Shown: positions 1 through 8,724, counted from the stretch's first letter. The stretch: 64,000 nucleotides of DNA from an uncultured Bacilli bacterium (GCA_934140575.1 CAKPBJ010000003.1:37692-101691); one strand, 5' to 3'. Notes: generated by a model from the letters alone, not told the origin. Made by a program: numbers and translations.

Positions 1-170
1 CATATAATAAGATGTTATATCAAAAATTAATCTATACAGGAATTACTAGAGCTAAGAAAAAACTATATTTAGTAGGGGACTTCAATGCATTACAATATGC
101 CGCAAAAAATAGTCTAGACGACATGAGAAGAACAACTATAAAAAATTATTTAATAGATGGTATAGACTAA
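1..170 (+). CDS. recD2: RecD2-type ATP-dependent DNA helicase, C-terminal end (5' truncated by window)
   Basis: Reading from base 3 gives 55 residues before a TAA stop. They contain LIYTGITRAKKKLYLVGD, the helicase motif VI region of superfamily 1 RecD-like helicases (usually LYTAVTRAKKKLILVG), followed by the usual short basic tail. In Bacilli RecD2 (YrrC) is a 5'-3' DNA helicase in recombination and repair. Everything upstream, including Walker A, lies outside the window, so completeness cannot be judged. A distinct UvrD-like helicase is possible, but the short tail after motif VI fits RecD2 best. Confidence 0.75.
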   Translation, partial: YNKMLYQKLIYTGITRAKKKLYLVGDFNALQYAAKNSLDDMRRTTIKNYLIDGID

Positions 171-205
171 AAAAATAAGTCCATAATAGTAGTAGAGGTG
201 ATTTA

Positions 206-364
206 ATGAAATTCAATATTTCTACTATTATGATGATGCTTGGAGGCGCTGGAGTTGCTGGATACGTTTATATGAAAAAGCATCCAAAAGTTGTAGGCGA
301 TATGAAATGTATGATAAAAGATACAAGTAGAAAAGTATACAATATGTTAGATGAAGAAGATTAA
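206..364 (+). CDS. Small single-pass membrane protein (52 aa)
   Basis: ATG at 206 is preceded by AGAGGTGATTTA, a good ribosome binding site, and the frame closes at TAA 362-364. The product begins MKFNISTIMMMLGGAGVAGYVY, one glycine-containing membrane helix, followed by a basic and then acidic cytoplasmic-type tail (KKHPKVVGDMK... DEED). In Bacillus a tiny protein (YrzQ, DUF3918-like) also follows the recD2 homologue, so position and topology agree with that family, but assignment rests on context only. The gene is likely co-transcribed with recD2. Its last codons form the left arm of the terminator at 353-380. Confidence 0.6.
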   Translation: MKFNISTIMMMLGGAGVAGYVYMKKHPKVVGDMKCMIKDTSRKVYNMLDEED

Positions 365-380
365 AGTCTTCTTCATTTTT
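353..380 (+). terminator. Intrinsic terminator after recD2 / small ORF
   Basis: GAAGAAGA (353-360) pairs with TCTTCTTC (367-374) and is followed by a T-rich run. The stop codon TAA lies in the loop. Confidence 0.75.
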
Positions 381-439
381 GTTTAAAAAAAAGAAAAATA
401 TGATATAATAGTCATATTTAAAAGAGAGGGGTGTTGTAA

Positions 440-880
440 GTGTTCGATGAATATGATGTAGAACTACTTTCAGCATATCAAGAAAAAGTAGAAAAACATG
501 ATTTCGGAAAAATGTGTGAAGATGTAAGATTGCTTCAAGAAGCTTGTAAAGAAATTGCAAAAAACAGCTTACATATAAGTACATATGAAGATGTAAAAAA
601 TAATATGCTTACGTCAATTTTTATTAATAAAGAATTAACAGTAGATGAAAGAATATCATTTGTATATGGAATGAGTGAAGGAAAATACTATTTATCAAAA
701 GAAAGATTTATAAGAAATTTTCCTAACGAAGAAGCTTATATAAATTTTATAAATAAAGAAGCAAACATTTTTGAAAGTAAAGAAGAAAAAGCAGAAAACA
801 AATATAATTTAATATCTGCAAGAGCAGGATTCGCAACAAAACTATACTTAGAGCTACAAAGTCATATAAAAAGAAAATAA
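440..880 (+). CDS. Hypothetical cytoplasmic protein (146 aa)
   Basis: GTG start at 440 follows AGAGAGGGGTG with suitable spacing. The product is charged, mostly helical in appearance and has no signal peptide or membrane segment: FDEYDVELLSAYQEKVEKHD at the start, a central LTVDERISFVYGMSEGKYYL and a basic C-terminus. I do not recognise the family. It sits between recD2 and map and probably has its own weak promoter. No catalytic motif is visible. Confidence 0.75.
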   Translation: MFDEYDVELLSAYQEKVEKHDFGKMCEDVRLLQEACKEIAKNSLHISTYEDVKNNMLTSIFINKELTVDERISFVYGMSEGKYYLSKERFIRNFPNEEAYINFINKEANIFESKEEKAENKYNLISARAGFATKLYLELQSHIKRK

Positions 881-909
881 TTCAATTTTTTTATTATTTG
901 TAGTATAAT
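881..909 (+). promoter_or_regulatory. Candidate sigma-A promoter for map
   Basis: TTCAAT (881-886), 17 bases, TATAAT (904-909), ending about 20 bases before the map start. Confidence 0.45.
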
Positions 910-930
910 TTTTTTTGGAAGGTGATAAGA

Positions 931-1686
931 GTGATTACTATAAAAAGTGAAAGAGAAATAGAGTTAATGAGACATGCTGGTATGCTTGTTTCAAAAATGC
1001 ATCAGTTTATTAAACCATATATAAAAGAAGGAATAACTACCAAAGAATTAGATAGATTATGTGAAAATTTTATAAGAAGCAACGAAGGAATTCCAACTGA
1101 AAAAGGATACGAAGGGTTTCCAGCATCTATCTGTGCTTCAATAAATGATGAAGTTGTTCATGGAATACCAGGTAATAGAAAATTAAAACAAGGAGATATT
1201 ATCTCAATAGATACCGTTATTGATTATAAAGGTTATCAAGGAGATGCTGCATGGACATACGCTGTAGGAGAAGTCGATAACGATAAAAAATATTTAATGG
1301 AGCACACAGAAAAAGCACTATATGAAGGTGTAAAAATGGTAAAACCAGGAAATAGAATAGGGGATATTTCAAGTGCAGTACAAAAATATGCTGAAGATCA
1401 TCACCTAGGTGTAGTAAGAGAATTATGTGGACATGGTATTGGTAAAGAAATGCACGAAGACCCAGAAGTACCAAATTTTGGTATACCAGGAACAGGACCA
1501 AGATTAAAACCAGGAATGGTAATATGCATAGAACCAATGCTTACATTCGGACACAGAGATATTTATTTTGCAGATGATGATTGGACAGTTATAACAAGAG
1601 ATTCATCACCAGCAGCTCACTATGAACATACAGTATTAGTAACAAACGATGGTTATGAAATACTAACACCAAGATTAGATGACTAA
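931..1686 (+). CDS. map: Methionine aminopeptidase, type I
   Basis: Removes the N-terminal methionine from new proteins in the cytoplasm. The five metal ligands of the family can be placed: two Asp in the SIDTVIDYKGYQGDAAWTY region, His in ELCGHGIGKEMHE, Glu in MVICIEPML and Glu in the HYEHTVLVT segment. The 251-residue length is normal for type I enzymes without an N-terminal zinc extension. An in-frame GTG at 922 lies inside the ribosome binding site, so GTG at 931, preceded by GGAAGGTGATAAGA, is the better start. It stands alone with a terminator after it. Confidence 0.95.
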   Translation: MITIKSEREIELMRHAGMLVSKMHQFIKPYIKEGITTKELDRLCENFIRSNEGIPTEKGYEGFPASICASINDEVVHGIPGNRKLKQGDIISIDTVIDYKGYQGDAAWTYAVGEVDNDKKYLMEHTEKALYEGVKMVKPGNRIGDISSAVQKYAEDHHLGVVRELCGHGIGKEMHEDPEVPNFGIPGTGPRLKPGMVICIEPMLTFGHRDIYFADDDWTVITRDSSPAAHYEHTVLVTNDGYEILTPRLDD

Positions 1687-1711
1687 TTATCAAATTAAAT
1701 AATAAATAATT

Positions 1712-1745
1712 AACGTAAACAATAAAAGTTTTACGTTTTTTTATA
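1712..1745 (+). terminator. Intrinsic terminator of map
   Basis: AACGTAAAC (1712-1720) pairs with GTTTTACGTT (1728-1737, one bulged T), followed by T-rich sequence. Confidence 0.7.
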
Positions 1746-1794
1746 TTTTTTAAATGATATTTGATGTATATTAATAATACAAGGATGTGATTTC

Positions 1795-3243
1795 ATGAAA
1801 AAAAGTATAATTTTTTTAATCAACGGTTTAGGAATTGAAAAACCAGGAAGTTACAGTATTTCCCTTGATCAAGATATGCCAAATTTATGTAGAACAAAAG
1901 AAACATCATTTTTTACAACAGCAATTACTAATAGTTTAGAATATAGAAGTGCCTATCAACAATTTTTTATGGGAGATACCTATAAAATGGAATTAGATTA
2001 TATAAAAGAAAATATCCTAAACAATAATTTAGTAAATAACCCAGTATATCAAAGTTTTGCATCCAACGTATCAAATCAAGAAGCAAAATTACATATATTT
2101 CTAGAACCAACAACAGAAAGGGTAGTAGAACAAATAAATGACTTAGTCAGCAATCTAAATCTTCCTAAGAATAAAAAGGTATACATTCATTTATTACTAC
2201 CTCAACTAACAGTAGACGACTACAATAAATTAACAGAAATAATTAATTATATAAAATATCATATAGATGAAAGAATTAATGTAGGATTTGTAATAGGTAA
2301 AGAATATTTAAGTGAAAAATTAACTGTTGATGAAAAAAAACAAATGTGTAAGTTATTATTTTATTGTTCTGCAGAAAGATGGATTCGTACAGAAGAAAAA
2401 CTACAAAGTCTAAAAGAACAAAATATAATTCCTTGTAAAGCAGCCGGATTCTGTGCAAATAATGATTGTTATATTCAAAATAATGACACAATTTTATTTT
2501 TTAATACAAGACGTGAAGATTATGATAAATTTATTACATCAATATATGGAAATGCTCAAGAAGTAATAAAAAATGCTCCAATAAACATACCTGTATATTC
2601 ATTATTAAAACTATATAGTCAATATAATATAAATTCTTTTGCCGAAAATATTAATTATGAAAATAGTTTAAGTAATAACCTTCAAAAATATAATAAAAAA
2701 GCACTAATATTAACGAATAGAGAACATGTAAACTTAATTAATTTTTACGCAAATGGACTAAATCAAGTAAATAATCCAAATATTGTCTTTATGATATTAG
2801 ATGAATCACTGTATGATTACAATACAATTGTAAATATAATAGATAATTCAGACTATGATTTAATTATATTTGATTACTTTATGGACACATCATCAACAAT
2901 CAATAATTTAAAGATTGGCTTAAGAAATATAGACAAAGTTTTAGGAAATGTAGTTGTCTGCTCTGAAAATAAACATTCATTATTTATTACAAGTTTATTT
3001 GGATTAAAGAAGGAATTACCATTAGCAGACTATAATTCAGAAAAAGTACTTTTAGATTATGAAATGCAAATACCAATATTCTTTTATGATTATACATACC
3101 CAGCAAGTAAATATAGCTTGTTCCCAGGAGATACAAACTTAATACTAAGTAGTGCCTTATGGTGTCTAACAAATGACCCACACATAGAATCTCTAATTAG
3201 ACAAAAAGGACTTTTAAAAAATTTATTTAATGCATTTAAATAA
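1795..3243 (+). CDS. iPGM-like (alkaline phosphatase superfamily) protein lacking catalytic residues
   Basis: 482 residues that follow cofactor-independent phosphoglycerate mutase over their length. N-terminal SIIFLINGLGI matches the LIILDGFG region; FFMGDTYKMELDYIKENIL matches the QMGNSEVGHLNIGAGRI region; KKVYIHLLLPQLTVDDYNKL matches KRVYIHGFLDGRD; NNDTILFFNTRREDYDKF matches the DNDAIIFYNFRPDRA strand; YDLIIFDYF, VVVCSENKHSL and a C-terminal PGDTNLILSSAL match the rest. By eye, however, the metal Asp of LDG is Asn, the nucleophilic Ser of MGNSE is gone, the SDGGVHSH and TADHGN motifs are lost, and the metal His after NPD is missing. So it is probably a non-catalytic relative with a regulatory or structural role. 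Start ATG follows AAGGATGTGATTTC. It is monocistronic with a terminator behind it. Confidence 0.6.
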   Translation: MKKSIIFLINGLGIEKPGSYSISLDQDMPNLCRTKETSFFTTAITNSLEYRSAYQQFFMGDTYKMELDYIKENILNNNLVNNPVYQSFASNVSNQEAKLHIFLEPTTERVVEQINDLVSNLNLPKNKKVYIHLLLPQLTVDDYNKLTEIINYIKYHIDERINVGFVIGKEYLSEKLTVDEKKQMCKLLFYCSAERWIRTEEKLQSLKEQNIIPCKAAGFCANNDCYIQNNDTILFFNTRREDYDKFITSIYGNAQEVIKNAPINIPVYSLLKLYSQYNINSFAENINYENSLSNNLQKYNKKALILTNREHVNLINFYANGLNQVNNPNIVFMILDESLYDYNTIVNIIDNSDYDLIIFDYFMDTSSTINNLKIGLRNIDKVLGNVVVCSENKHSLFITSLFGLKKELPLADYNSEKVLLDYEMQIPIFFYDYTYPASKYSLFPGDTNLILSSALWCLTNDPHIESLIRQKGLLKNLFNAFK

Positions 3244-3270
3244 TTTACACATACAAATATAAAAATAATG

Positions 3271-3295
3271 TCAGTTTATTAAAACTGATTTTTTT
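3271..3295 (+). terminator. Intrinsic terminator of the iPGM-like gene
   Basis: TCAGTTT (3271-3277) pairs with AAACTGA (3282-3288), followed by seven T. Confidence 0.75.
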
Positions 3296-3322
3296 GATAT
3301 TATTAATATGAGGTGAATAGTA

Positions 3323-3910
3323 ATGGAAAAAATAGTTTTAGCAACCAATAATAAACATAAATTAAAAGAAATAAAAGAAGTATTAAATAATTATGAAATA
3401 TTATCACTTGAAGATATTAATTTTCATGAAGAAATAGAAGAAAACGGACAAACATTTACAGAAAATGCACTTATAAAAGCCAAAGCAATAAGAAAATATT
3501 TAAAAGATGATATAAAAATTCTTGCGGATGATTCAGGTCTATGTTGTGAATCCCTTAATAATGCACCAGGAATATATAGTGCACGTTATGCTAAAAATCA
3601 TGATGATAAGGCTAATAGGGACAAAGTTATTGAAAATTTAAAAGGCCTAAACCATAAAGCTTATTTTGAATGTGTACTAGTATTGTTAGAAAACAATGAT
3701 AATTACAAAGTGTTTGAAGGAAGAACATATGGCCAAATAATTGAAGAAGAAAAAGGAGATACTTCATTTGGATATGACTGCATATTTTTATCAGATGATT
3801 TAAATAAAACATTTGGAGAGGCAACAGATGATGAAAAAAACTATTGTTCTCATCGTGGAAGAGCTTTAGAAAAATTAATAAACTATTTGGAGAAAAAGCA
3901 TGATAACTAA
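3323..3910 (+). CDS. rdgB: XTP/dITP diphosphatase (Ham1/RdgB family)
   Basis: House-cleaning pyrophosphatase that hydrolyses XTP, ITP and dITP to monophosphates. Family marks are IVLATNNKHKLKEIKEVL at the N-terminus (the nucleotide-binding T/SxNxxK strand), LADDSGLCCESL around residues 67-78 with the catalytic Asp, GIYSARYA, and the C-terminal GDTSFGYDCIF and SHRGRAL segments. At 195 residues it is normal length. The start follows AGGTGAATAGTA. The next gene begins inside its end (11-base overlap), so the two are translationally coupled. Confidence 0.95.
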   Translation: MEKIVLATNNKHKLKEIKEVLNNYEILSLEDINFHEEIEENGQTFTENALIKAKAIRKYLKDDIKILADDSGLCCESLNNAPGIYSARYAKNHDDKANRDKVIENLKGLNHKAYFECVLVLLENNDNYKVFEGRTYGQIIEEEKGDTSFGYDCIFLSDDLNKTFGEATDDEKNYCSHRGRALEKLINYLEKKHDN

Positions 3911-4472
3911 AAGTATATTTAACATGGTAATGTCCATTATATTCGCAAGTATTTTTACAGTATTTCTTGTTCTAATAATAATTTTTAAGTCCTTAAAATT
4001 AGATATCATCGGAATAATATTTTGTTCAATATCACTTGTATTTGCAATAACTTCTTCAATAATAAAATCAGTAGAGTCAATAAATAATAATAAAACACTA
4101 AATACACTAACAGAAATATTTAAAATCTCATCATTAACATTCTTTTCAACTTACTTAATACTATTATTAAATATAAATATAAAATGGCTCTTTCTAAGCC
4201 TAATATTATTACTCTCAACAATATATATAATATTTAAATCAATAAATAAATTCCCAAAAATTAATATATTACTCCATATCACAATAATTATAATCACATT
4301 AATAACAGGATATTTATTATATAATTTTAATTACTTATTCATACTACTTACAATCGGATTAATAACATATTATATATTTAATTTAATAATTAATAATAAG
4401 CACAATAAAATAATTATATTTCTACTACTATTTACATATATTGACTTAGGAATATTTTTATTATTAAATTAA
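3900..4472 (+). CDS. Polytopic membrane protein of unknown function (190 aa)
   Basis: ATG at 3900 overlaps the end of rdgB by 11 bases and has GGAG seven bases upstream. The protein is almost wholly hydrophobic with about six membrane segments (roughly residues 7-29, 35-55, 70-90, 95-112, 122-160 and 168-189) and short lysine/asparagine-rich loops. No motif or family was recognised. Its membrane nature is certain; the exact start (a later ATG lies at 3924) is not. Confidence 0.7.
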   Translation: MITKSIFNMVMSIIFASIFTVFLVLIIIFKSLKLDIIGIIFCSISLVFAITSSIIKSVESINNNKTLNTLTEIFKISSLTFFSTYLILLLNINIKWLFLSLILLLSTIYIIFKSINKFPKINILLHITIIIITLITGYLLYNFNYLFILLTIGLITYYIFNLIINNKHNKIIIFLLLFTYIDLGIFLLLN

Positions 4473-4527
4473 TATTTCTTAAAATACAAAGGTTGTGTTA
4501 TAATCTTAATGTTTAGGAGAGTGAAAT

Positions 4528-5337
4528 ATGAAATTATTACAGTACATTATACTTGGATTAATACAAGGATTTACTGAACCATTACCAATATCAAGTAGTG
4601 GACACATCTATTTATTTAAATCATTATTGAATACAAATATGTTTAATGATTTAAACTTAGAAATATTTTTAAACTTTGCATCATTCATTGCAATTCTAAT
4701 TATATTTTGGTCTGATATTGTAAGACTTGTAAAAGGATTTTTTGGATTCATATCAAGTAAGGGTAAAAAATATAAAGAAGAATTTAAATATTGTATGTTA
4801 ATAGTAACTGGAACAATTCCAGTAGGAATACTAGGAATCTTAATAAAAGATCCATTAGAAGAACTATTATCAAAAAACGTATATTTAGTAGGCTTTGGAT
4901 TCTTAATAACAGCAGTAGCTTTAATTCTAGTAATGAATGCCAAAGGTAAAAAAGAAGATAATGATATAACTTATAAAGATGCACTTATCATTGGACTATG
5001 TCAAGCAATTGCACTAACTCCAGGTATTTCAAGAAGTGGACTAACACTAGTTGGATGTTTATTATGTGGGCTTAACAGAAAAGCATCACTAAAATATACA
5101 TTTATGTTATACTTCCCAGTAAGTATTGCGACAATGCTTCTTGGAATAAAAGATATCGCAGAAACTGGTTTAAACGTAAGTGTTCTTGGATACTATGCAG
5201 TCGGTATGGTAGCAGCATTTATACTTACATATATATCATATAAATGGTTATCAAAATTAGTTGAAAAAGGAAAACTATGGTTATTCTCAATCTATTTAGT
5301 AATAGTAGGAATATTCACAATAGTATTCTTCATTTAG
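4528..5337 (+). CDS. uppP: Undecaprenyl-diphosphatase (UppP/BacA)
   Basis: Integral membrane phosphatase that recycles undecaprenyl diphosphate to the monophosphate carrier for cell-wall synthesis; the family gives bacitracin resistance. The N-terminal signature GFTEPLPISSSGH (residues 14-26, catalytic Glu and His) and the second motif ALTPGISRSGLT with its Arg are both present. 269 residues and about eight hydrophobic segments fit the family. The start follows GGAGAGTGAAAT, and TATAAT lies at 4498-4503. The UAG stop is part of the terminator stem. Confidence 0.95.
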   Translation: MKLLQYIILGLIQGFTEPLPISSSGHIYLFKSLLNTNMFNDLNLEIFLNFASFIAILIIFWSDIVRLVKGFFGFISSKGKKYKEEFKYCMLIVTGTIPVGILGILIKDPLEELLSKNVYLVGFGFLITAVALILVMNAKGKKEDNDITYKDALIIGLCQAIALTPGISRSGLTLVGCLLCGLNRKASLKYTFMLYFPVSIATMLLGIKDIAETGLNVSVLGYYAVGMVAAFILTYISYKWLSKLVEKGKLWLFSIYLVIVGIFTIVFFI

Positions 5338-5362
5338 AAGTATTGTTACTTCTTTTCTTTTT
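5336..5362 (+). terminator. Intrinsic terminator of uppP
   Basis: AGAAGTA (5336-5342) pairs with TACTTCT (5347-5353), followed by a T-rich tail. The uppP stop codon overlaps the left arm. Confidence 0.7.
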
Positions 5363-5402
5363 GTAAAAATTATCATATACTTGTAGTAAGGAAAGTGATA
5401 CT

Positions 5403-6119
5403 ATGAAAAATAAAAATAAAATATTACTAATATTTATAACAATTTGTATTATCTTTTATATAGCATGTAAACTAATATTATTAAATCAGTTAAAACTAAA
5501 CGAAATAGATATATATCAAAATAACACACCAACAGAAACAATAAAAATCACTAAACAAAAATGCCTAAATTGCTTTTATAATTATGACAAAAGCATAAAA
5601 TTAGAAAACTACATCCAAGATTTTAACTTAGTTGATAATAATAAAGAATATGAGTTTTATCAATCACTTGACGGAAAATCATCAATATATTTTAGTAAAG
5701 AAAAACCTATAATAAAAGAAATATTTAATCAAAATAATTCCAAATATAAAGAATTAAACTCATTTCCAACATACATTTCAGACACTACAAAAAAACATAT
5801 TTTAAAAAAATATAATATTAAAAACGATATTGATTTATTAAAACACATAAAAAATAATCAAAAAAAGCCAAATATCTTCACACCACTAATTAAGATTAAA
5901 GAAACCTATTTATTTAATTATCTAAATAATAGTATGAAAAATAATTATGAAACAGTATATTTTAATGGATATAATAATGGCTATATAACGATATCAAACG
6001 ATAACATGTATATAACAATAATAACTGAAGATTATAACTATCTTATAACAATTCATAATCTAGAATATTTCACAAAAGATAAAGTTATTTCAATGATTTC
6101 AAGTATAGAGATAAAATAA
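5403..6119 (+). CDS. Membrane-anchored extracytoplasmic protein, unknown (238 aa)
   Basis: ATG follows GGAAAGTGATACT. Residues 7-29 form one hydrophobic segment (signal anchor), and the rest is a hydrophilic, Asn/Lys/Tyr-rich domain expected outside the membrane. It has a CLNCF pair of cysteines near residue 55. No lipobox sits at the end of the hydrophobic segment in the usual form, so lipoprotein processing is unlikely. No known domain was recognised. It ends at a strong terminator shared with the convergent TetR gene. Confidence 0.7.
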   Translation: MKNKNKILLIFITICIIFYIACKLILLNQLKLNEIDIYQNNTPTETIKITKQKCLNCFYNYDKSIKLENYIQDFNLVDNNKEYEFYQSLDGKSSIYFSKEKPIIKEIFNQNNSKYKELNSFPTYISDTTKKHILKKYNIKNDIDLLKHIKNNQKKPNIFTPLIKIKETYLFNYLNNSMKNNYETVYFNGYNNGYITISNDNMYITIITEDYNYLITIHNLEYFTKDKVISMISSIEIK

Positions 6120-6152
6120 AATCTAGGTAATTTTTACCTAGATTATTTTTTC
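6120..6152. terminator. Terminator between convergent genes
   Basis: Eleven-base perfect arms AATCTAGGTAA (6120-6130) and TTACCTAGATT (6134-6144) with a TTT loop; T-rich to the right, A-rich to the left, so it may stop transcription from both sides. Confidence 0.85.
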
Positions 6153-6721
6153 TTAAAAAAGTCAATATCAGGAATAAGTATTTTAAAATAATTAACAATA
6201 TTTTCTTTCTTAAAAGTTGCTGGATTTTTCATTTCATCAAAAATAACTGCTATTAAACCACTTGCATAGAATTCAACAATTGTTTCTGTAGAAATACTTG
6301 ATTCATTAATATAATTCTCACTAATATAATTATTTACAAACTTAATAACAGAATCTACCATCATATCATGAGCAATAGAATTCTTATTATTTTTAATAAC
6401 AGAAGAATAAATATTAATGTTATCAGTAACATGTGAAAGTAATAAATCAACAGTCTCAATATAATACTCTTTAACAGTAGTTGTTTCCTTTGTAACTTCT
6501 AAAGACTCCTCTAATTCAATTTTTAAATCATCCATCAAAGATTGTAAAAGCTCATACTTATCTGCAAAATGATCATAAAAAGTAGATCTATTTATCTTCG
6601 ACTTACTACATATATTAGATACCTTTATATCCTCAAAAGATTCATTTTTCATAAGTTCTATTAAGCCCCTATATAAAGTAGACTTAGTTTTTTGAATACG
6701 TAAATCTTCCTTCTTTCTCAT
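6143..6721 (-). CDS. TetR/AcrR-family transcriptional regulator
   Basis: N-terminal helix-turn-helix of the TetR type: an RIQKTKSTLYRGLIELM helix, then FEDIKVSNICSKSKINRSTFYDHFADKYELL, the classic recognition-helix region. The C-terminal ligand/dimer domain is of the short kind found in Firmicutes regulators. ATG at 6721 follows GGTGATGTTT; the TTG/GTG/ATG codons upstream lie inside the binding site. It is divergent from the ABC exporter at 6868, with a symmetric site between the two promoters, so it most likely controls that exporter and itself. Confidence 0.9.
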   Translation of the reverse strand: MRKKEDLRIQKTKSTLYRGLIELMKNESFEDIKVSNICSKSKINRSTFYDHFADKYELLQSLMDDLKIELEESLEVTKETTTVKEYYIETVDLLLSHVTDNINIYSSVIKNNKNSIAHDMMVDSVIKFVNNYISENYINESSISTETIVEFYASGLIAVIFDEMKNPATFKKENIVNYFKILIPDIDFFKKK

Positions 6722-6737
6722 AAACATCACCAATTAC

Positions 6738-6766
6738 ATTTTAGAATAATATTGGACATTTGTAAA
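6738..6766 (-). promoter_or_regulatory. Promoter of the TetR gene
   Basis: On the minus strand TTTACA (6761-6766), 17 bases, TAAAAT (6738-6743). Confidence 0.55.
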
Positions 6767-6773
6767 GATAAAC

Positions 6774-6788
6774 TACACATGTTGTGTA
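6774..6788. promoter_or_regulatory. Candidate TetR operator
   Basis: TACACATGTTGTGTA is an inverted repeat with six-base arms around a TGT centre. It lies just upstream of the -35 boxes of both divergent promoters, where a TetR dimer could block or influence both. Confidence 0.55.
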
Positions 6789-6808
6789 ATTATATAATAT
6801 AAAATTGT

Positions 6809-6837
6809 TTGACTAAAAAAAAGTGCTATGTTAAAAT
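6809..6837 (+). promoter_or_regulatory. Promoter of the ABC exporter
   Basis: TTGACT (6809-6814), 17 bases, TAAAAT (6832-6837). Confidence 0.7.
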
Positions 6838-6867
6838 TAATAAACGCATTTATAGTGAGGTGTTTTT

Positions 6868-8613
6868 ATGAAGGCAAAAGAAAAATTCAGTACATTTAGA
6901 ATATTATTTCAATATTTAAAAAATGAAAAGCTAAAACTATTTATTTATATACTATTAATATTTCTTACATATTTACCAAGCTTAATAGCAGCATTTATTT
7001 GGGGCTTTGCCTTAGAATCTCTTATTAAAAATAAATTTACAGAATTTGTAATGTATCTTGCAATCTGGGAAGGAATATACATATTCTTCTATACCATTTT
7101 ACAAATACCAAGAGATTATCTATATAATTATTTAGAAATTAAATTTACAAAGAATGTATCAATTGATTTATACAAAAAAATTGATATGTTACCAGCAAAA
7201 GCCTTTGAAGAAATTGGAGTAGGTGAGTTCATAAATAGACTATATACTGATCCAGATAGAATTATGGAACTACTTCAAAAATTAATAAAATTAATATGCA
7301 AAGCACTAGTAGTAATTGTAGTATTGATTTTCTCATTTAAAATAAGCTTATTATTAGGTTTTGAAATACTATTATTTGGTCTTATCATGGGACTAATTTC
7401 ATACAAATTCTTCCCAAAAATTAAAAAGACACAAGAAAGTATAAAGAAAGAATCAGATAATTATGTAAAAGTCGCCACAGAAAATATTACAGGTATTAGA
7501 GAAATAAAATCTCTAGGAATTAAGAAAAATATAGAAAAGAATATATTTAATATCTTAAATAATTTATTTAATCATAATAAAGAAATAAAAAAATATGAAG
7601 TAATATACTACAGTTTAAATAATTTAACTTATTTTATATTACAATTTATTATACTATTAACCGCAGGATACTATACAGTAACAGGAAAAATCGCTTACAG
7701 TATGTTTATTGTATTAGAAACATATATTTGGAGAATAGATGAAGTTGTAGAATCAATCTCAGACTTTGGAGTAAATTACAATAAAATAACAGTTTCATTA
7801 AAAAGAATTAATGAGCTTATTAATAATAAATTATATGACGATGAAAAATTTGGTAATATAACATTAGATAATGTAAAAGGTAATATAAAGTTTGAAAATG
7901 TTAAATTTAAATATAGTGATGATGAAGATTTAACCTTAAGAGGCCTTGATTTAAATATAGAACCACATAAAAAGATTGCAATTGTAGGTAGAAGCGGAAA
8001 CGGTAAAAGTACATTGTTTAATCTATTACTTAGATATTTTGATCCAATAAGTGGAACAATTTCTCTAGATGGAGTAAATATAAATGACTTAACAGAAGAA
8101 AATCTAAGAAAAAATATATCTATAATTAGACAGACACCATTCTTATTTAACTTATCAATATTTGATAATTTCAAATTAGTAAAAGATGATGTAACTCTAG
8201 AAGAAGTAAGAAAATATTGTAAAGAAGCATATATAGATGATTATATAATGAGTCTACCAGATAAATATGATACAACAATTGGAGAAGGCGGAATAAACTT
8301 AAGTGGTGGTCAAAAACAAAGATTAGCAATCGCAAGAACTCTACTATTAAATACAAAAATAATATTATTTGATGAAGCAACATCAGCCCTAGATAACGAA
8401 AGCCAAGACTATATCAAAAAAACAATCGATAATTTAGTAAAAGATCATACAATAGTAATAGTTGCACATAGATTAAGCACAATAGTAGATGCAGATGTAA
8501 TTAATGTAATTAATAAAGGAAAATTAGAAGCAACTGGTACTCATGAAGAGTTACTAAAAAAATCAAAAGTATATAAAAACTTGTATTCAAATGAACTTAC
8601 AAGTGTTGAGTAA
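6868..8613 (+). CDS. ABC exporter, fused permease and ATPase (581 aa)
   Basis: Half-transporter with an N-terminal six-helix membrane domain (about residues 20-300) and a C-terminal ATPase domain. The ATPase shows Walker A GRSGNGKST, a Q-loop (IIRQTPFLF), the LSGGQKQRLAIAR signature, Walker B IILFDEATSALD and the H-loop VAHRLSTI. All catalytic residues are intact, so it can work as a homodimer. The start follows a GAGGTGTTTTT site. The divergent TetR gene and operator suggest induction by a substrate, possibly a drug or peptide; substrate is not visible from sequence. Confidence 0.93.
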   Translation: MKAKEKFSTFRILFQYLKNEKLKLFIYILLIFLTYLPSLIAAFIWGFALESLIKNKFTEFVMYLAIWEGIYIFFYTILQIPRDYLYNYLEIKFTKNVSIDLYKKIDMLPAKAFEEIGVGEFINRLYTDPDRIMELLQKLIKLICKALVVIVVLIFSFKISLLLGFEILLFGLIMGLISYKFFPKIKKTQESIKKESDNYVKVATENITGIREIKSLGIKKNIEKNIFNILNNLFNHNKEIKKYEVIYYSLNNLTYFILQFIILLTAGYYTVTGKIAYSMFIVLETYIWRIDEVVESISDFGVNYNKITVSLKRINELINNKLYDDEKFGNITLDNVKGNIKFENVKFKYSDDEDLTLRGLDLNIEPHKKIAIVGRSGNGKSTLFNLLLRYFDPISGTISLDGVNINDLTEENLRKNISIIRQTPFLFNLSIFDNFKLVKDDVTLEEVRKYCKEAYIDDYIMSLPDKYDTTIGEGGINLSGGQKQRLAIARTLLLNTKIILFDEATSALDNESQDYIKKTIDNLVKDHTIVIVAHRLSTIVDADVINVINKGKLEATGTHEELLKKSKVYKNLYSNELTSVE

Positions 8614-8646
8614 AAGTGTCATTAACAAAAAATGATACTTTTTATT
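8612..8646 (+). terminator. Intrinsic terminator of the ABC exporter
   Basis: AAAAGTGTCATT (8612-8623) pairs with AATGATACTTTT (8631-8642) with one G-T wobble, then T-rich sequence. The stop codon abuts the left arm. Confidence 0.75.
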
Positions 8647-8724
8647 TATCAAAATAAGCACTAAAAAACAATTTTATAAAATAACTATACATGTTATAAT
8701 TAAGTCATAAGGAGATGATTAAAA

